A stretch of DNA of 64,000 nt, from assembly GCF_963576545.1 (NCBI RefSeq), contig NC_083638.1:26112090-26176089 (forward strand). The letters are read 5' to 3'. Within the stretch, counting starts at the first letter, position 1, and each line of letters opens with the position of its first letter. Origin of the DNA: Limanda limanda. Lineage: Eukaryota; Chordata; Actinopteri; Pleuronectiformes; Pleuronectidae. Positions 1 through 13,201 of the stretch are shown here, in pieces. The notes below the pieces were generated by a model, which saw only the letters and a program-made list of their open reading frames with translations, made no database searches and was not told where the DNA came from. The position numbers and the translations under genes are program-made.

Positions 1-223
1 CCTTTTAGCTCGTCCCGTCCTCTGTGCTGATCCTGAGTCTAAAGAGAGAGAAACTGCTCCGTCAAGGAGTGTCTTGTGTTTTGGGCTTTATCCCATAATT
101 AGCTGTAAGGGTAACTTAATGTTCTCTGAATTTTTGTAATGGTTTCAAATGACCTTTACCTCACGGAAAGTGCTGCTCTTCAATAATCAACTCCATTCAA
201 ATCCACACAACTCCTAAACACAT

Positions 224-238
224 ACACACACACACACA
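224..238. repeat. short (CA)n microsatellite
   Basis: A short run of CA dinucleotides, followed by AT-rich sequence. Confidence 0.8.
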
Positions 239-1582
239 AAACATATTTATTCCTCCCCTATATGTATATTATATATTTATTATTTAAAGGTTTACACAAA
301 TTCAAGGTATTCACATGTAATTTGTGGTGCAATATATTTATTAATGAAAGTAATTTACAATGTACTGGTCAAATCAAAAAAATTGCAGTCACACTAATTA
401 TAATGATCCAGAAGTTTGTTTAAAGTAGTTTGCCTCCACATGTGTAAATCTGTTCAGTGAAAGACGTGATGGATTTTGAACAGTACGACGGCTTTAAACT
501 CAGAAACTAAGTTTAAAATCGATTGAATTGTGGATTTCATTGGAGACCCGGCTCCAGTAAAACTCAGCTGTTGAATTGAAATATCAAGAGCCCAGACCTG
601 TTCCTTCAGGCCTCTAGCCTCATTTGAAGGTAATGAGTCTCTGTGCACACTGGTGCTCTGCGGCTGCCGGACTATATGAGCAGAGAGGAGGCAATATTGG
701 AGAGGCAGCTCTCAGTGAGACTGGAGCTGAAATCTGCTGGTAGATCAGTGATAATAAATGTGATTCATTCAAGATGGTGTTTCCCTTTTATCGAGCTCAT
801 GTCCCTGATATGGTGGAAACCCCACCAACAGGCAGCAGTCTCAGAAATCCTGGGGCCAGATAAAAACAAATCTGGATTTCAATGTAAATGTAGGTTACTT
901 ACATAATGTCTACACTCTACTAACGTCTTTTAAGCTCATTTTAGTAAACTGTTTTCAGAGGAACGAGCTTGGCTGAGAGATGCTGCCACATTCTGCAGAA
1001 ATTCACTTAATTTCCTGCATCACTAAACCTTTTTATGAATTTTCAGCATGGCTGAATAATACATTTCTCTCTCTTGACTTCATGATCTGTTGGCTTGTTT
1101 GGCATGAAGCTCTGGCGAGAATGTCCTCACTTTATAAATGCTGGCAACAGTGGTCAAGGGATGTACCAGATGGCACGGCCCGTATGCAGTCTGCCCTTTG
1201 GCCAGGTAGACTAATGAATCCTTTTGGGAGTTAATCACAGTGTTTGGCATCAGCGCCTCAATGGGAATAGAACCCACTCTTTTCCCAGTGCCTCAAATAA
1301 TTAGCTCTCACATTTACCTGCTAAAAACAGTCCCCTCAAACCATTGATGTGACACGGACAATATCTTTGTTTTTGTTGAACACTGGAGATATTTGGACTA
1401 AAATATCAAAATAGGATTAAGAATATAAGACAAGAGTTGACATTTTTTGCTTTTTCCCCGTCATAATAACATCTTGTTGTGTAAAATACAGAAATAGGAC
1501 ATAACACCTTTTTTAATCAGATGGTCGGATTTCAGTGAGTCAAGGAACAAATGGTCTTAATCAGTCGAATGACCTTTTGCCT

Positions 1583-2325
1583 CTGCTGCAGTCTTTAATT
1601 GTGTAATTCTTCCAGCCTCTTACCACAGCCTCTTTCATTTCTGGCAGTTTCTCCCTTCAGTCTCTTCTTCAGGGCGTGAAACGCTGCTCTACCGGGTTAA
1701 GGTCCAGTGATTGACTAGGCCGTTCTAAGACCCTGCGCCCCCCCCACCCCCCTGATGAAGTCCTTTGTTGCATTGGAATTGTGTTTTGGGTCTTTGTCTT
1801 GCTGCATGACGAATTTTGCTCCAGATTAGATTGGACGCATTTTTCTCTAAATCAGCAGACAAGATGGTTCTGTAGACCTCAGAGATCGTCCTCCTGCTGC
1901 CATCATGACTGACATCATCAATAAACGATTAGCGAGCTCGTTCAGGGACGGGCCCTCGGAACACATGTCCTGACACCAGCTCCTCCGTGGATCACAGATG
2001 CGCTTTTACATTGAAGGATATGAGCAAATCTTTTTCATCTCCAACACTTTGGTTGAGGTTGATCTTGGTCCATAAAACTTTGTACCAGAACTTTTTTTCG
2101 ACTTCACCTGTGATTCTTACAGCTGATGAACAGTTTGCATGTTGTGATATGACCTCTGTTTCTGGGATTGTTTCTGGGATTCTCTTGCTGTTGTTATTCT
2201 TGGCAGGCGTGTTCGAGGTCTTCTGCTCAGTCTGACAGTCTTTTTATTTGTTAGGACCCTCCAAACTCTTGTACTCTACTCTCAATGTTTTTTGCAATAT
2301 CTTTGAACAATCGTCTTTCCTCTCA
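1583..2325 (-). pseudogene. Tc1/mariner-like transposase remnant
   Basis: Read on the minus strand, this stretch encodes broken but recognisable pieces of a fish Tc1-like DDE transposase. In transposase order: the N-terminal region lies near 2150-2325. The first catalytic-Asp block lies near 2050-2090, where the usual tryptophan-threonine-Asp-Glu-Thr core has collapsed, apparently by an in-frame loss of nine bases, so the first catalytic Asp is missing. An IDDV-like stretch lies near 1865-1925. The second Asp block (QQDKDPKH) lies near 1778-1806. The third acidic residue (RPSQSLDLNPVEQRF) lies near 1678-1722. The remnant is about 740 bp against roughly 1 kb for an intact gene, and no single frame stays open. 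I did not identify terminal inverted repeats. It is a dead, internally deleted copy. The Tc1 assignment rests on these motifs and remembered family sequence; the exact subfamily is not determined. Confidence 0.85.
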
Positions 2326-4720
2326 TCCCCTGAGGCACATTTGCGGGGGGATGTAGAAATCAGCATGTCCGTCTGTACGTGTGTCCGTCTGGAATCATTT
2401 ATTTCCAGAACTTGAAAGGTAATTGTTTTTGTTTTTCTCATGAAAATTCACAATAATATTACTCAGGTTGAGAAGTGGTGTCTCCGGTAGAATCCTTTGA
2501 ATGAATAAATTCAGCCTTCACAGGTGAAACCAGAGGCTAAGACTAATCATCTAAGCATTTTATCAGTCAATCTGAAAGGCAGCTTCAAGGCAACAGTTAA
2601 CACATGTTGGTCACGTGCTCCAATCATTTTTCTCGCTTGAAAAACTGGGTTGGTTCAAACATATGGTCCAATGTGGAGAATGTAGAGAGTAAAAAGTAAA
2701 AAGTGTTTCCCTTTCTACTAGTTTCAATCACCCAAGTAGAAAATTAGAAGTAATATTTCTGCATGATGAACCCTTTTGACTCAATTCTTGATATAAGCCC
2801 AAGTCCTGCTATTGGATATTCTAAGATATACAGAATTCTGTTTCCTTAAATCTCAAGCTGTGAATCTTGTATGTTCACAATCCTTTGGTTGGTGAATGTG
2901 TTGAGCTCTCAAGCACCAAAGCCATTACTGTAGCGGCAAACTGGAGCTGAACTGATTTATACCGACAGTGGAGGCAGAGACGTTTAGGGACAGAGACTTT
3001 AATCTACCACATAACATTAATGTACCACTTCTCTCCAAGACCCGTAGTTTGGATGTTACAGTGTTGATGTAGCTCAGTAAACACATCAGGAATTGATCAA
3101 TGAGTTATAATAGTGGAATTCTGAAATTATTATTATTATTAAATCTGCATAATTGAATGCTCTTTAATCAGAAGAAATGTGTAATTTGATCAAAAGATAC
3201 TGTAAAAGTGAATTTCCATCCTAGAAATATGCCAGTGACCAAAGATATTTGTGTTGTGTGTCTCAATATTAGCTGTGTAGGTCCAATCACTCAGTTTATA
3301 ATGGTTGGTCCTTTGTCACTATGCCACTCAGAATTCTGTGTTGATTGATTTCATTGAAATCAATGATGATTTAATGGAGATTCATGAAAGGATATAAATC
3401 ACTTTCACAAAAAAACGTTTTGGTTATTTTTATTTGCAAAGCATCAGTTTAGTTTAAGTTTCAGGTTTTTAGCTAAAATTTTGAACAATATAACTTTTAT
3501 TTCATGAAAATGAAACTAAGCTTTCACCATACACCCAGTTGATCTCTTGGGGATTTCTCTTGCCAAAAGCAATATTAAAGAGAAATGGATTATTGGGCTT
3601 TTGCACTTTAATGAGGGCCTGCATTTCATTAACATTACCTTCATTGATTCATGTTAGTTATTGTTTGTTTTGTTCAGGCAACATGTATAAATATGTATAA
3701 AGCATAAACCAGAATTGAAATGACCCGGTGCTATATTTTGGCAACTTTTCAAAGAACACTGTGACAATGAGGAAGTGTGGTGAGGAAGATGGGCTTACAC
3801 CCTTTATGTTTTGTTTTGATTACTGCATACACCTTCACATGACTCTATCCAGCATGTTGAAATGAAAGCCTCAGGACCTCCTGCCCCTCCGCTTTGAAGC
3901 CCTATACACAGCGTTGCCTTTGAAGCCTTATCGTGAGTCGGCAAAGTGACTGAGACCAATCCCAGTTCTGTGACTGTTGAGGTCCCACACCTCGAAGAGC
4001 AACAACAGAATATGTGAGTGGCAGAATGGTTGTTGGGTAAACACAGGATATAGCAACACTATGCTATAACCCAACAGACAATAATATTTAGTTTTATGGA
4101 TATAGGTTCATTTCATAGAGGTAGGATAGTCTCAACTTCACATATTTATTATTTAGTAACTTGAACCAAAGAGTGTTTTTAGAATTTTAGAAGACAGCAA
4201 CCAGAAGTTATTATATCACTACAACCCTTCTTCTTTAGCTTTTTCAAACCAAACCAACTTTCTCATGTGTGTATGCATCGCGGTAACACACACATTCCAT
4301 CTGGGCCTTTTTTATGATTTTTTTTTTAATACAAATACATGGGAGTGCCTGGGGTGGTAAGCAGGAGCATGTCCTGGACTTGATATGGTTTGGGGCCAAG
4401 CCCAGAGCATCTGCATTGATATTTGTTGAGAATTGGTAGAAATTATAACATTTTGCTCAAACCTGTGGCAACAGTGTTTAATTGCTACTTTACAAATTTA
4501 TTCTGTTCAAACACAATTATTTTCACTGCTTTAATTTTTGTTTGCCAAAAAATAAATTGTATCAACAGCTAAAAAATAACTAATGCTTAATGATGCAGAA
4601 GTTACTATAAGCCAGCTGGCTAATTATCATGTACAACATTGTTACCTTTTCTAATTATATTGTTGACATGTTTTAATAACGTTAGTTAAGTTTGACCGTG
4701 TAGAAAGATCAGAATTCTCG

Positions 4721-5075
4721 ATGGACGACATGACAGCTCCCCAAAAATGAAGCCAAAGTATCTTGATTTCCCCCCTGGTGGCTGGCTGCAGTATAGGGCA
4801 TAACCCTTGCATTTCAATTTCAGTGGATTGGACATGTACTAAACCGAAAACCCAAACAACACTTCAAATATGTTTTTTCTCAAAGATGATTTTCTATCAT
4901 TTTAACTACTTCTCATCTCACTGATGTATGTGGAAGTGCTCATTTTATAATCTGCCGTGAAACGTCATGATTGACAGCTGACACTGACTTGTGATTGGTG
5001 AAGCATGTGTAATGTCAATCAACACTACATCTCCATCCCCTGGTCACTATGGCTACAGCTTCAGCGCGTGATGGC
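4721..5075 (+). repeat. Interspersed fish repeat, copy A of a MITE-like family
   Basis: The first 75 or so bases (beginning ATGGACGACATGAC) align with the left part of the element at 31998-32415. Both read 'atggacgaca', then a GCC-AAAG block, then a (C)C(T)GGTGG or CTTGTGGG block with the same spacing. The rest, including the 'gattgacagctgacactgacttgtgattgg' type region near 4970-5000, resembles a repeat family I recognise as widespread in teleosts. The terminal sequence seen in copy B is missing here, so this copy looks truncated at its left end. The right boundary is approximate. Confidence 0.65.
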
Positions 5076-5566
5076 AGTGTTCTGATTTTTTTGTATCGTC
5101 ATATATTGCAGTAGTTAAGGCAGCATTTGTTCTCAGATCCATGGACACTGCTATGAGTGAGACCTTTGTTAATACCTTGCCTGTTGTGCACTGATTGCAC
5201 ACTGCTCCATCAGCACATTCATCATCCATGTCAAAAAAAGGTTGCTAAGGACAACCCAGCCCTGCCACTCGCTCAGTGCCTTTACATCCACATTCGGGGG
5301 GCAGGAAGGACTGGGGGTGGTCCTGAAATGAATTATTTACATGATGTGATGATTATAGATGTTTTTCTGTGTCGGGAACATTCTGAACTAGTCAGAAAAA
5401 CATTCCGGGGTGAAGACCTGCAAGGCCAATGTGATGAGGCAATTTTGAACCCGAAATGGTCCCTGACTGCAGTTATGGTGCCTGAAGCCCTGAGGCTCCA
5501 CGAATGCAGAGCTTTTCTTAAAGTTGAGGTTATATATGGTTTGGGTAAAAGCCATTGTTGTAGAGA

Positions 5567-5606
5567 TTTAATTGGTATCACACCAATTAAAACTTTGTCA
5601 AAGTTT
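5567..5606. repeat. Two adjacent perfect inverted repeats
   Basis: TTTAATTGGT at 5567-5576 is exactly complementary in reverse to ACCAATTAAA at 5582-5591, with a 5-base loop. It is followed by AAACTTTG at 5590-5597 and CAAAGTTT at 5599-5606, with a one-base loop. They could fold as two short hairpins. No function is implied. Confidence 0.75.
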
Positions 5607-7450
5607 ACAAAAATTAAGTTTAACAAAAACAATGTTCTCATGGAAGCAGCAATGATGTTTGTGAAGGAGCTACTTGTTTCTGTGTAGCATTCTCCAATGG
5701 GGGGAAAAAAAGTTGTTGGTATTCTATTGAAGAAAAATCGATTTGCTCTGTGAAATGGTTTCCCTGTCTTGCTCATTAAGAATCGGGAAAGCAAAAGGAA
5801 ATACAGGTGGGAAAAACTAAAGGCAGAAAGTAGCAGTAACAGTCCTCCACTTTAGTGCACCTGAGGCTCTTCTAAACTGTAAATCTGTTGCATATCATCA
5901 GGGCATCTGCTTCAATTGTTGAGCTTTAGCATCACATCGCTGCCTAACAAATTTTAGCCTCTGCTGCCAATTTTAATGAGCCTCAATTAGAAAGGACGGA
6001 CTAGAAAGGGGCCAACCTTTGCGTCTGCCTGTTAGATGTGATTGCAGCGTATGCCTCAAACCCACGTTCTCTTCATACTTCTTAAACATCAAGGGGGTAT
6101 GAAGCCAAAGGGAACTGAGGCCAAATACGAGGCATCCGTGGAATACAGCAAAACGGAGCATGTTAGTTCTTCTTTAATCTCTGCGTGATCATATCTTCCG
6201 GGTTCATCCACTTCCTCCATGGGACCTACATATTCCTGACTCAGAAACTGGAAGGAACAGAACGTCTGAATGGTCAAACATGCGTATCGCACATTCAAAT
6301 CTTAGATTAACATTTATAATGGATCTGGGGAACTATGAGCTCTATGAAAGGAGCTGTGTGTGGTTTGATTGCATGTGTCGAACAGCCATTGTCTCACCAA
6401 ATTTTCTCCAGCCGTTTATCAGCGTCGACCCGGCGCATGTGAGCATTCTCTGCAACCGTAGTCAGCAATTTCACCTAATTACAATGCTACGCTTCAATCG
6501 TGTTATTCGCGGCTCGTGGAGATACTGATCCGGAGCAGCCAAACACATCTGCGCATCAAAGAAGCTGAACAAAACAGCTAATGTGCGATTGCATTTGTGA
6601 GCCGAACAACATTTCTTATGCCTCTCTTCTCTTTGATTGGGAAACATTTGAGCTGGTGCCAGGACATTCAACTGTAAAATCCTCCAAAGAAGATTAGCAT
6701 TTGTCCTTAATTATCTCTCCTTCTGTAAATACATACATTTAAATCTCTGATCAGCCTGTTCCGAGCGATGTGCAGCAGCGCCTTTTGACATCTGCGCTCG
6801 AGGACGGCGGAGAACATTAACAAGCTGGACTGGGTCAAACATACGAGTGAAGGCCTTTATCCTCCTCTTTTATAAACAGTGATTACATAACTATTTGCTC
6901 ACAAGTCGGAGACTACCCTCTGAGTAAATAATATATTATGTATGTGTGTTTGCTCGTCTCTCTTTGCTGATCCTTGAATTTGTGATCAGGTTAAGATGTA
7001 GTGAAACATGAATGTGGGTGGATGTGACGCTTACGATGCAGCCGTGTTGTTTTACATGCTAATGGAGGCGAGCTCCTCTCTGTGTGAAGAACCTGATCAA
7101 GCACGTGTGCTCACGATACTAAAATGGTGACTTTGAAACATCACTGCCTCAACATCTTCTGCAGGACACCCAGTTCTCATTACCTATCACTTTTGAATTG
7201 TCCCTTTTGAATAGGTGTGTTTACAATTAATTAGTCAACTCATATCTTTAGTGATTTAATTATTATAATTAATTGGATTAAGGTTATGGTGTTTTTAAAG
7301 CCTTGACATGATATGCAATGATCAGAAGCCCCTTTATTCGAGTTTATGAGATTTATGTGATGTATAACATTACATGGACAATTCTAGGGTATCGCCATGA
7401 TGTAATTATGTTGTTTATCACATTTGTTGACCCGTCTCTGTCAGTGAGAT

Positions 7451-7489
7451 GTTTTGCCAAGTTGGACGTGTTTTCGCCAAGTTGGACGT
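7451..7489. repeat. Tandem duplication, 19/20-bp unit
   Basis: GTTTTGCCAAGTTGGACGT at 7451-7469 is followed directly by a 20-base copy at 7470-7489 that differs only by one inserted C. This looks like a local slippage duplication. Confidence 0.85.
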
Positions 7490-7506
7490 GTTCACTTGTC
7501 CTATAC

Positions 7507-7600
7507 AGTGTTTCTCATTAATTATCGAGACTGTGGCAGCCCGCCACATTCCAGTTGTTACTGCCACAGTTTCATAATGGACAAAAATATGTTTTGCACT
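7507..7600 (+). mobile_element. Possible end of a DNA-transposon remnant
   Basis: The sequence begins CAGTGTTTCTCATTAATT and contains 'ctgtggcagcccgccaca', resembling a terminal motif I associate with hAT-like fish repeats. The opposite end and a target-site duplication were not found, so this is a weak call with an approximate right boundary. Confidence 0.4.
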
Positions 7601-10600
7601 TCTATTAATAACATAAGAGATCTGCTGCATGCTTGCACGCTCGCTGTCAAACTAGTGTGTGCTTACGCCACACGGACAGAAACACCTCCGTTGTAGCCGC
7701 TCTCACACAAGAACACATTTTTAACTCTTGAGTCTGTGTCCCTGTCACATTTGGACTTTTTTGCGTGTGAGAATGACCCTCATGCGTGTGCACAAATGCC
7801 ACGGAATGGGTGAGCTTTGTGGTTCCTTAGGACCTGCCCTGACTGCCAACCATGTAAAAGAAAAAGCCATATTTCACATCCTTACGTCTGAATTGTGAAC
7901 TGTGGACTCTCACAGGAGTTTATACAGCATGTACGGTGCAGCTTGCAAATGAGGAAAGGGAGTGTTAGTCGCCCACTGTTTTTCTTAAAGTACAGGTACA
8001 AACAAAATGGAGTATAGTAAAGCAAGGGATCGTGGCATGCAACTCTTTAAGTTTATCTTCTTTAGAACATCAGCTCCTCTGTCACCCCAGGCTTACATTC
8101 AGAGCGCGTCTCTCTGCTCCTCACTCTGCAGGATCACACTTCACACCATCTTCAGCCTCTCCCTCTGTTGTTTTGTCAAATATACAGGGCTGACAGACGG
8201 AAGCGATTACCAAAACAAGAATAACTCAAAAGTGTATAGCTCCACTTTTGGGTTCTAATAAATGTGCAAAAGTTTCATCAGCAGTGAAAGATTAGGTTGC
8301 GGTGCTGATTTGGCAAGCCGTTTTAACAGATGCCATGGACGTGTTCTGGGATCGGTCCCAACTTCCCACTCGCCTCTCTTCACCTGCAGCCATCGATAAC
8401 GCTGGAGACAAAAGCAGTGCTCTGTTTTTTTATTCATTTTTCCTTCTTCAGCAGCGATTCACCTGCTAACAACTCCTAACAAAGCCCCTGGTCATGGGAG
8501 CACACAGTAACAGCACGGCTTTATTAATTAACACAGATTTGCTCATTTGGAGTTGACTGATTCCTAATTGAATTGTTTTGAATGAACATAATGGTCTTAT
8601 TACATTATAGTTACTATTTGAGGGAGGGCATTTTACTGTAAATCCATCACATATCTATTTTAATCCTGAATTAACCATAAAAGCAACGATTAAATGGATC
8701 TTTTCAACATCACGTATCAAACTGCTCAGAGAAAGGCGTGGATTGAGTCCTGTTGTCTCTGGCGTTTTACTGCGAACACCCCTATGTCTCCATTTGTGTT
8801 GGCACCGCTTGTGTTGAGTCTTACACGTTGATATCAGCTTGAGAGAGTCTGAGCACAACTGTGATCGCGTAAGCGTGCAGTGTATTGACAGCTTGGTTTC
8901 AAATTCCATCTTGGGTGCAAAGCAACCAAGTGGAACAGAACAGATATGGTCGGGTAAACTCAAGTCCCATCTAGATTTGGTGACGATTAGTCCCCAAGTT
9001 CACTATAAGGATGCATTTATTCTTTTGAATCTCATCTTCTTATTAACACAGCAGGGAAACGTGCAGGAAAGTTTTGTGGAGAAATGTTTTGTTTTATTTT
9101 GCCTTTACTACCATTAATATTCTGCCGTACAGCTCGGCATCTGAATCATGGAAAGCAGGGTGGAAAGAGAGATGTGTGAAAAGGAAAAAAGGAGAAAGAA
9201 ACTCAATGTCACAACATCATAAACATGCAGCTCACACAGTCGCCTGCTGCTTGCAAAGTCCTTTTTTATGTCGGTGTATGTACCAGCAGTGTCAGTTTTT
9301 TCAAAATGGTGAACTTAGCTGGAAATGTCAAATTATGTTTCTATACGAAAACAAGGCTGACAGATAAATAGAGCGGTGCACGGTCTGCGGAAGCTTAAAG
9401 CACCAGACTTGTCCTTTCAGCTGTCACTCACACTTAAGGACACTTCTTTTGTTTATTGATTTTGTTTATGCCAACCTTTGGTGACCAGCAGAAGTATTTC
9501 ACCCGCAAGTTCAGGCAATTTATTGCATCAACAGGAACTTCAAACTCAATCTGACGTACTCCAGAGTTGCAGGACTCTCCAACGCAGCGAGAAAGTGTCA
9601 TTTTTCTTAAGGTATCCATCAAATTGTCAATAAATCATTTCTCTATTTTGCCACAGTTTCAAACACCGCAATATGAAAATCCTGGGGAAATGAGGTGTTT
9701 TCATGCAGGCCTGTGGAAACTTACCTCAAGTCACCCTTAATAATCAATGTAAACATCCTCCTGTGATGGATAATGATGCCGTGCTTCAGTGGATGGGAGC
9801 TCACACGTAAGCAAAACTGATACAACCCAAACAGCGACTGGAACATTTGCCGTAATAAACAAATGAAGAGGAGAGATTCCTGTAAAAAGAAACCTGCAAT
9901 TTAATTATGAAGAAATAAGCTAATGGAACTGTATCAGCATGCTGCACTCACCCTCACACCCTGCACAATATTATTCTCTCTGCTGGACTGTGTTTGGTTT
10001 TCACACAGTGTTGCAGTTCTGCACGCACCAGAAATAATGTGTGACAGTTGAGGAATGCCGCTGCGTTGCTCGGAGAATAGAACGTTGTTGTTAAATGGAG
10101 AAACAAAGGAGCCTCAAAGAATCACTAAACAGAAAGCAGATGCTGAATTTCAGCGTATTTTGTTGTTGGAGAGAGTTGGGTCTCTGTGGCCAGGAGGCTT
10201 GTGCCTTCCTCTGGAGACAATGGGCTTATGTTGAACTGTTGATGGTGCACCTCATTACTGTAGCTTGGTGCCTCTCCGAGGACTGATTAAGGATTAAGCA
10301 CATTTGAGAGTGCCAGCACGTACATACTGCATCCTCTTTGTTTCATTACCCATGCGCTGCTCCTTCATCTATAGCTTTACTGTATATGCATGCGCAACAC
10401 CAGGTCCTGCACTTTCTCAGCCGGAGCCATCAAACGCAAAAGAGAAAAAAGCCCACAGTCTGAGTCCGTTGTGTTCTTTTTCATCCATTGGTGCAGCGGC
10501 AGTCATTTTATCTTCCCCTTTCTTAAATGTTAATAGGTAGAGCTAAGAAAAAGAAATGAAAGAAAGTCAAATCTTTCATGCAACTGCTGGCCAGACTTTA

Positions 10601-11639
10601 ACATGTCTGATAATGGTGTTGATGTCCTCAGATAGAGACCAGGAGATGAGACATAAAACAGCAAAGACGTGGCACCTCTACAAATTGCTATATTTGTATT
10701 TGTAATGTGTTGCAGACTGGTAGTTATTTCTTGAATATTTTTTTATAACTGCTATAAGGGCAACAATGATGTTGGCTCCTCAGGTGTTGCCACGCATGAA
10801 GATTAACACTTGTGTGCAGTGCACTTCCAATGTTTTTACAGCAGTCTCAGTGTTTGTTTGTTTGTTTTTGTTTATGGATTTCATTTTTCCACTGACTGCA
10901 AATCCATGACAAAGTCCTCAAGACCTCCTATTAAGCCCCTGCTGCCGAGCTCGTATACAGTTTTGCAATGAAGTGCTTTTCATCAGGGATAACAACGAAA
11001 GAGGCGCTCTGTAATGGAAAGTAATTTCAAATCATCACAGGAAGGAAAACACGTCATATTAGTTTGTCAATGGGTGCATGTTGGCAACAGATTTTTCTGC
11101 CTTTGATTCATTTTGTAAGCTTATTTACTTTATTTTTCTCTTGTATCTCTGAGAGGTGTTAATAGTCATAAGACTGTGCAATTTCTGATGTATATTTCGT
11201 GACACAGCAGGAACTTTATGAGCTTGAAATGTCCCATTGTTGGTGAATTCAGTCAAAGTTGGAATAAACTATTTTTCAGTAAAAGTCCTCAACAAAACCC
11301 AACAATACACCAGACTGACTGCCGGGTTCGAATTTTGCTTTGTCATGATTTATAATCTGATATTTGATATATTGGTGCATTTAGTATTTTTGTTATTATT
11401 GTACTAGCCATCAAACACATTTGAAAAAAATACAAGATCCTTCAGAAAACTGAATAAATTTGATTTATTTCTCAAATATAAAAAATTATAAAAAATTATA
11501 TCAAGATAACAAATATCCATAAGTGGATAACATTTTTTCTTCACGATTATTTGTCACATTTTTATTTCTGTTTGGTTTAAAGCCGAACAACAAAACATTA
11601 AACAAATCTGAGCTGGATCAACTGTTTTCACTGTGCTGA

Positions 11640-11738
11640 CACAATGGAGAATCATCCTCTCAGTGCATATTGAACTTTAGTTATATTGCTATTGATGCCG
11701 TTGAATTATTGATATCGTTTTATCACCCAGGCCTGTAA
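11640..11738 (-). mobile_element. Possible terminal fragment of a hAT-like repeat
   Basis: The segment ends with 'gatatcgttttatcacccaggcc', which in reverse complement resembles the GGCTGGGCGATAAAACGATATC-type end shared by many fish hAT-like repeats. The other end is not evident and the left boundary is a guess. Confidence 0.35.
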
Positions 11739-12350
11739 GTTATGGCTCAAATCGGTTTCTTTGTTAGATTTGAATCTTTGTGTAGACTCGGTCACTCGTG
11801 GATTTTTTCACTCACGTCCTGAAGCTGTCCCGGTATATGGACGGAGTTCTCTCAACCAAAGGTCTCCAGCAACTCTCACGGTTTGCTGCAGGAATCTATA
11901 TGTATCTGGCTCAAATCAGGGCTCCCTCTAATCTCATGTCTCTCAGCTGCGGTACACCTGCCGGCCGGTGCAGCCATCGTGCTCCGAGATAGAGGCTGTA
12001 TTAAATGCATGATGGGTGAAGCCTGGTTTCTGTCAGATAGTGCCGTGCTTTGTGCGTCTAGAGTTCAATTTTATTTTATTTAATGTGAACTTTTTTCCCC
12101 TCATTCCTTTAGATAATTCACACCTGGTTTACACTTTTTACACACACACGGAATAATCCACAGATGTGAGAGCGACTGCTCCCCCAGCAAAACAACTATA
12201 ATTTCACAAATTGTGATCATTTCAAATAAGTGGTATGGTGCTGTGAAGCTAACTCCTACAATTTGACAAATTATTTTCCTACCTTTCCCAGATCCATGTA
12301 TAACACAGCTTGTTCTTATAGTCTAGCAGATGTTATTACCACTCAACTTA

Positions 12351-12415
12351 CAAGGCAAGACAGATTTATTTGTTCATACCACATTCAAACAGCAAGTTGA
12401 TTCAAAGTGCTTCAA
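12351..12415 (+). repeat. Short interspersed repeat fragment
   Basis: The pattern 'caaggcaaga...tttatttgt...attcaaa...ttcaaagtgctt' resembles a fish interspersed repeat that typically reads AAGGCAA...TTTATTT...AGCAC...CAAAGTGCTTTA. Only about 65 bp are recognisable. The family is not named. Confidence 0.5.
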
Positions 12416-12840
12416 TAAGGCCGTACCTAACCTTTAGATTGACATTATATAAGAGTTGGATTGAAGGATTAAATTAAGTGTTAAAGTGAGGTGTTCTATA
12501 GAAGACTCTCACAAAGGGATTTTGAAACACTCCACTCACCTTGGATGGATAATGCTTCAAAACACATGTATTTACCTGAAACATCTCTCACATTTCTTTA
12601 CACTTTAATCTTTGAATAGAGGCTTCAACGCCACTTTGTTCATAAAGAGTCAAGAGTCCAAGGCTCTGTGAATTATTATTATCACAGTAAGACACTTATC
12701 ATTATGTCGTTGCTGATGTTTCTGATGTTTAAACCCAAGCTGCTGAAGTGTAACTTTAACTTTAAAGTTTAAAGTTTAACTTCACAGAGGTTCTCTGAAC
12801 TCACATCCCATTAAATATAATGGCACATGACAAACAATAG

Positions 12841-12890
12841 ACTATAAACTGCATTTCATTTTATGAATGTGATAATGTACAGTTTATAGT
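12841..12890. repeat. Perfect 11-bp inverted repeat
   Basis: ACTATAAACTG at 12841-12851 is matched by CAGTTTATAGT at 12880-12890, with a 28-base loop. It lies about 300 bp upstream of exon 2. A second, imperfect palindrome of repeated AACTTTAAAGTTT words lies just upstream at about 12752-12781. Confidence 0.8.
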
Positions 12891-13201
12891 TGCTGTTGTT
12901 GCCGTTCTTTGGAGTGTGGTATAAAAAAATCCAGCATCAGGTGTTTGTGCTGCCGTATCAAAGCGTCTCTGTCTCACACGACTTCTCAGACTTCTGACAA
13001 ATATTACCCTCCTGCATTTGGTACGGTCTGTCCCTCTTTGATAACTTCTGTGATGAAAGTCCCCACAATCACAGGAGGGAGGTTTGGATCAAAGAATTGG
13101 TCCAAACCTCCCTAAAGCCTTTTGAAAAAACAGAAAAAGAAAGAAAACCTGAATCCTGTGGCAGTGATGTGTGTAAAACTCTCTGTCTCTGTTTCCCTCA
13201 G

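Larger units (their letters stand above)
1..13201 (+). other. gpc6: gpc6 intron 1 (3' part, partial)
   Basis: This is non-coding sequence upstream of the first visible gpc6 exon. I assign it to intron 1 because exon 2 starts at 13202 in the phase expected of the second glypican-6 exon and no upstream exon is seen. It ends with a clear pyrimidine tract and AG at 13200-13201. It holds a Tc1-like transposase remnant (1583-2325), a short interspersed repeat (4721-5075), a hAT-end-like fragment near 7507 and smaller remnants near 11700 and 12351, all listed separately. The rest (roughly 240-1580, 2330-4700, 5800-7450, 7700-11600) is AT-rich sequence in which I see only short open frames and no recognisable gene. 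That a 5' exon lies upstream is inferred from the family. Confidence 0.85.

Noticed and set aside
11318..11336. tRNA-like B box (gccgggttcgaatttt)
   Set aside because: There is no matching A box, acceptor stem or cloverleaf around it, so neither a tRNA nor a tRNA-derived SINE is supported.
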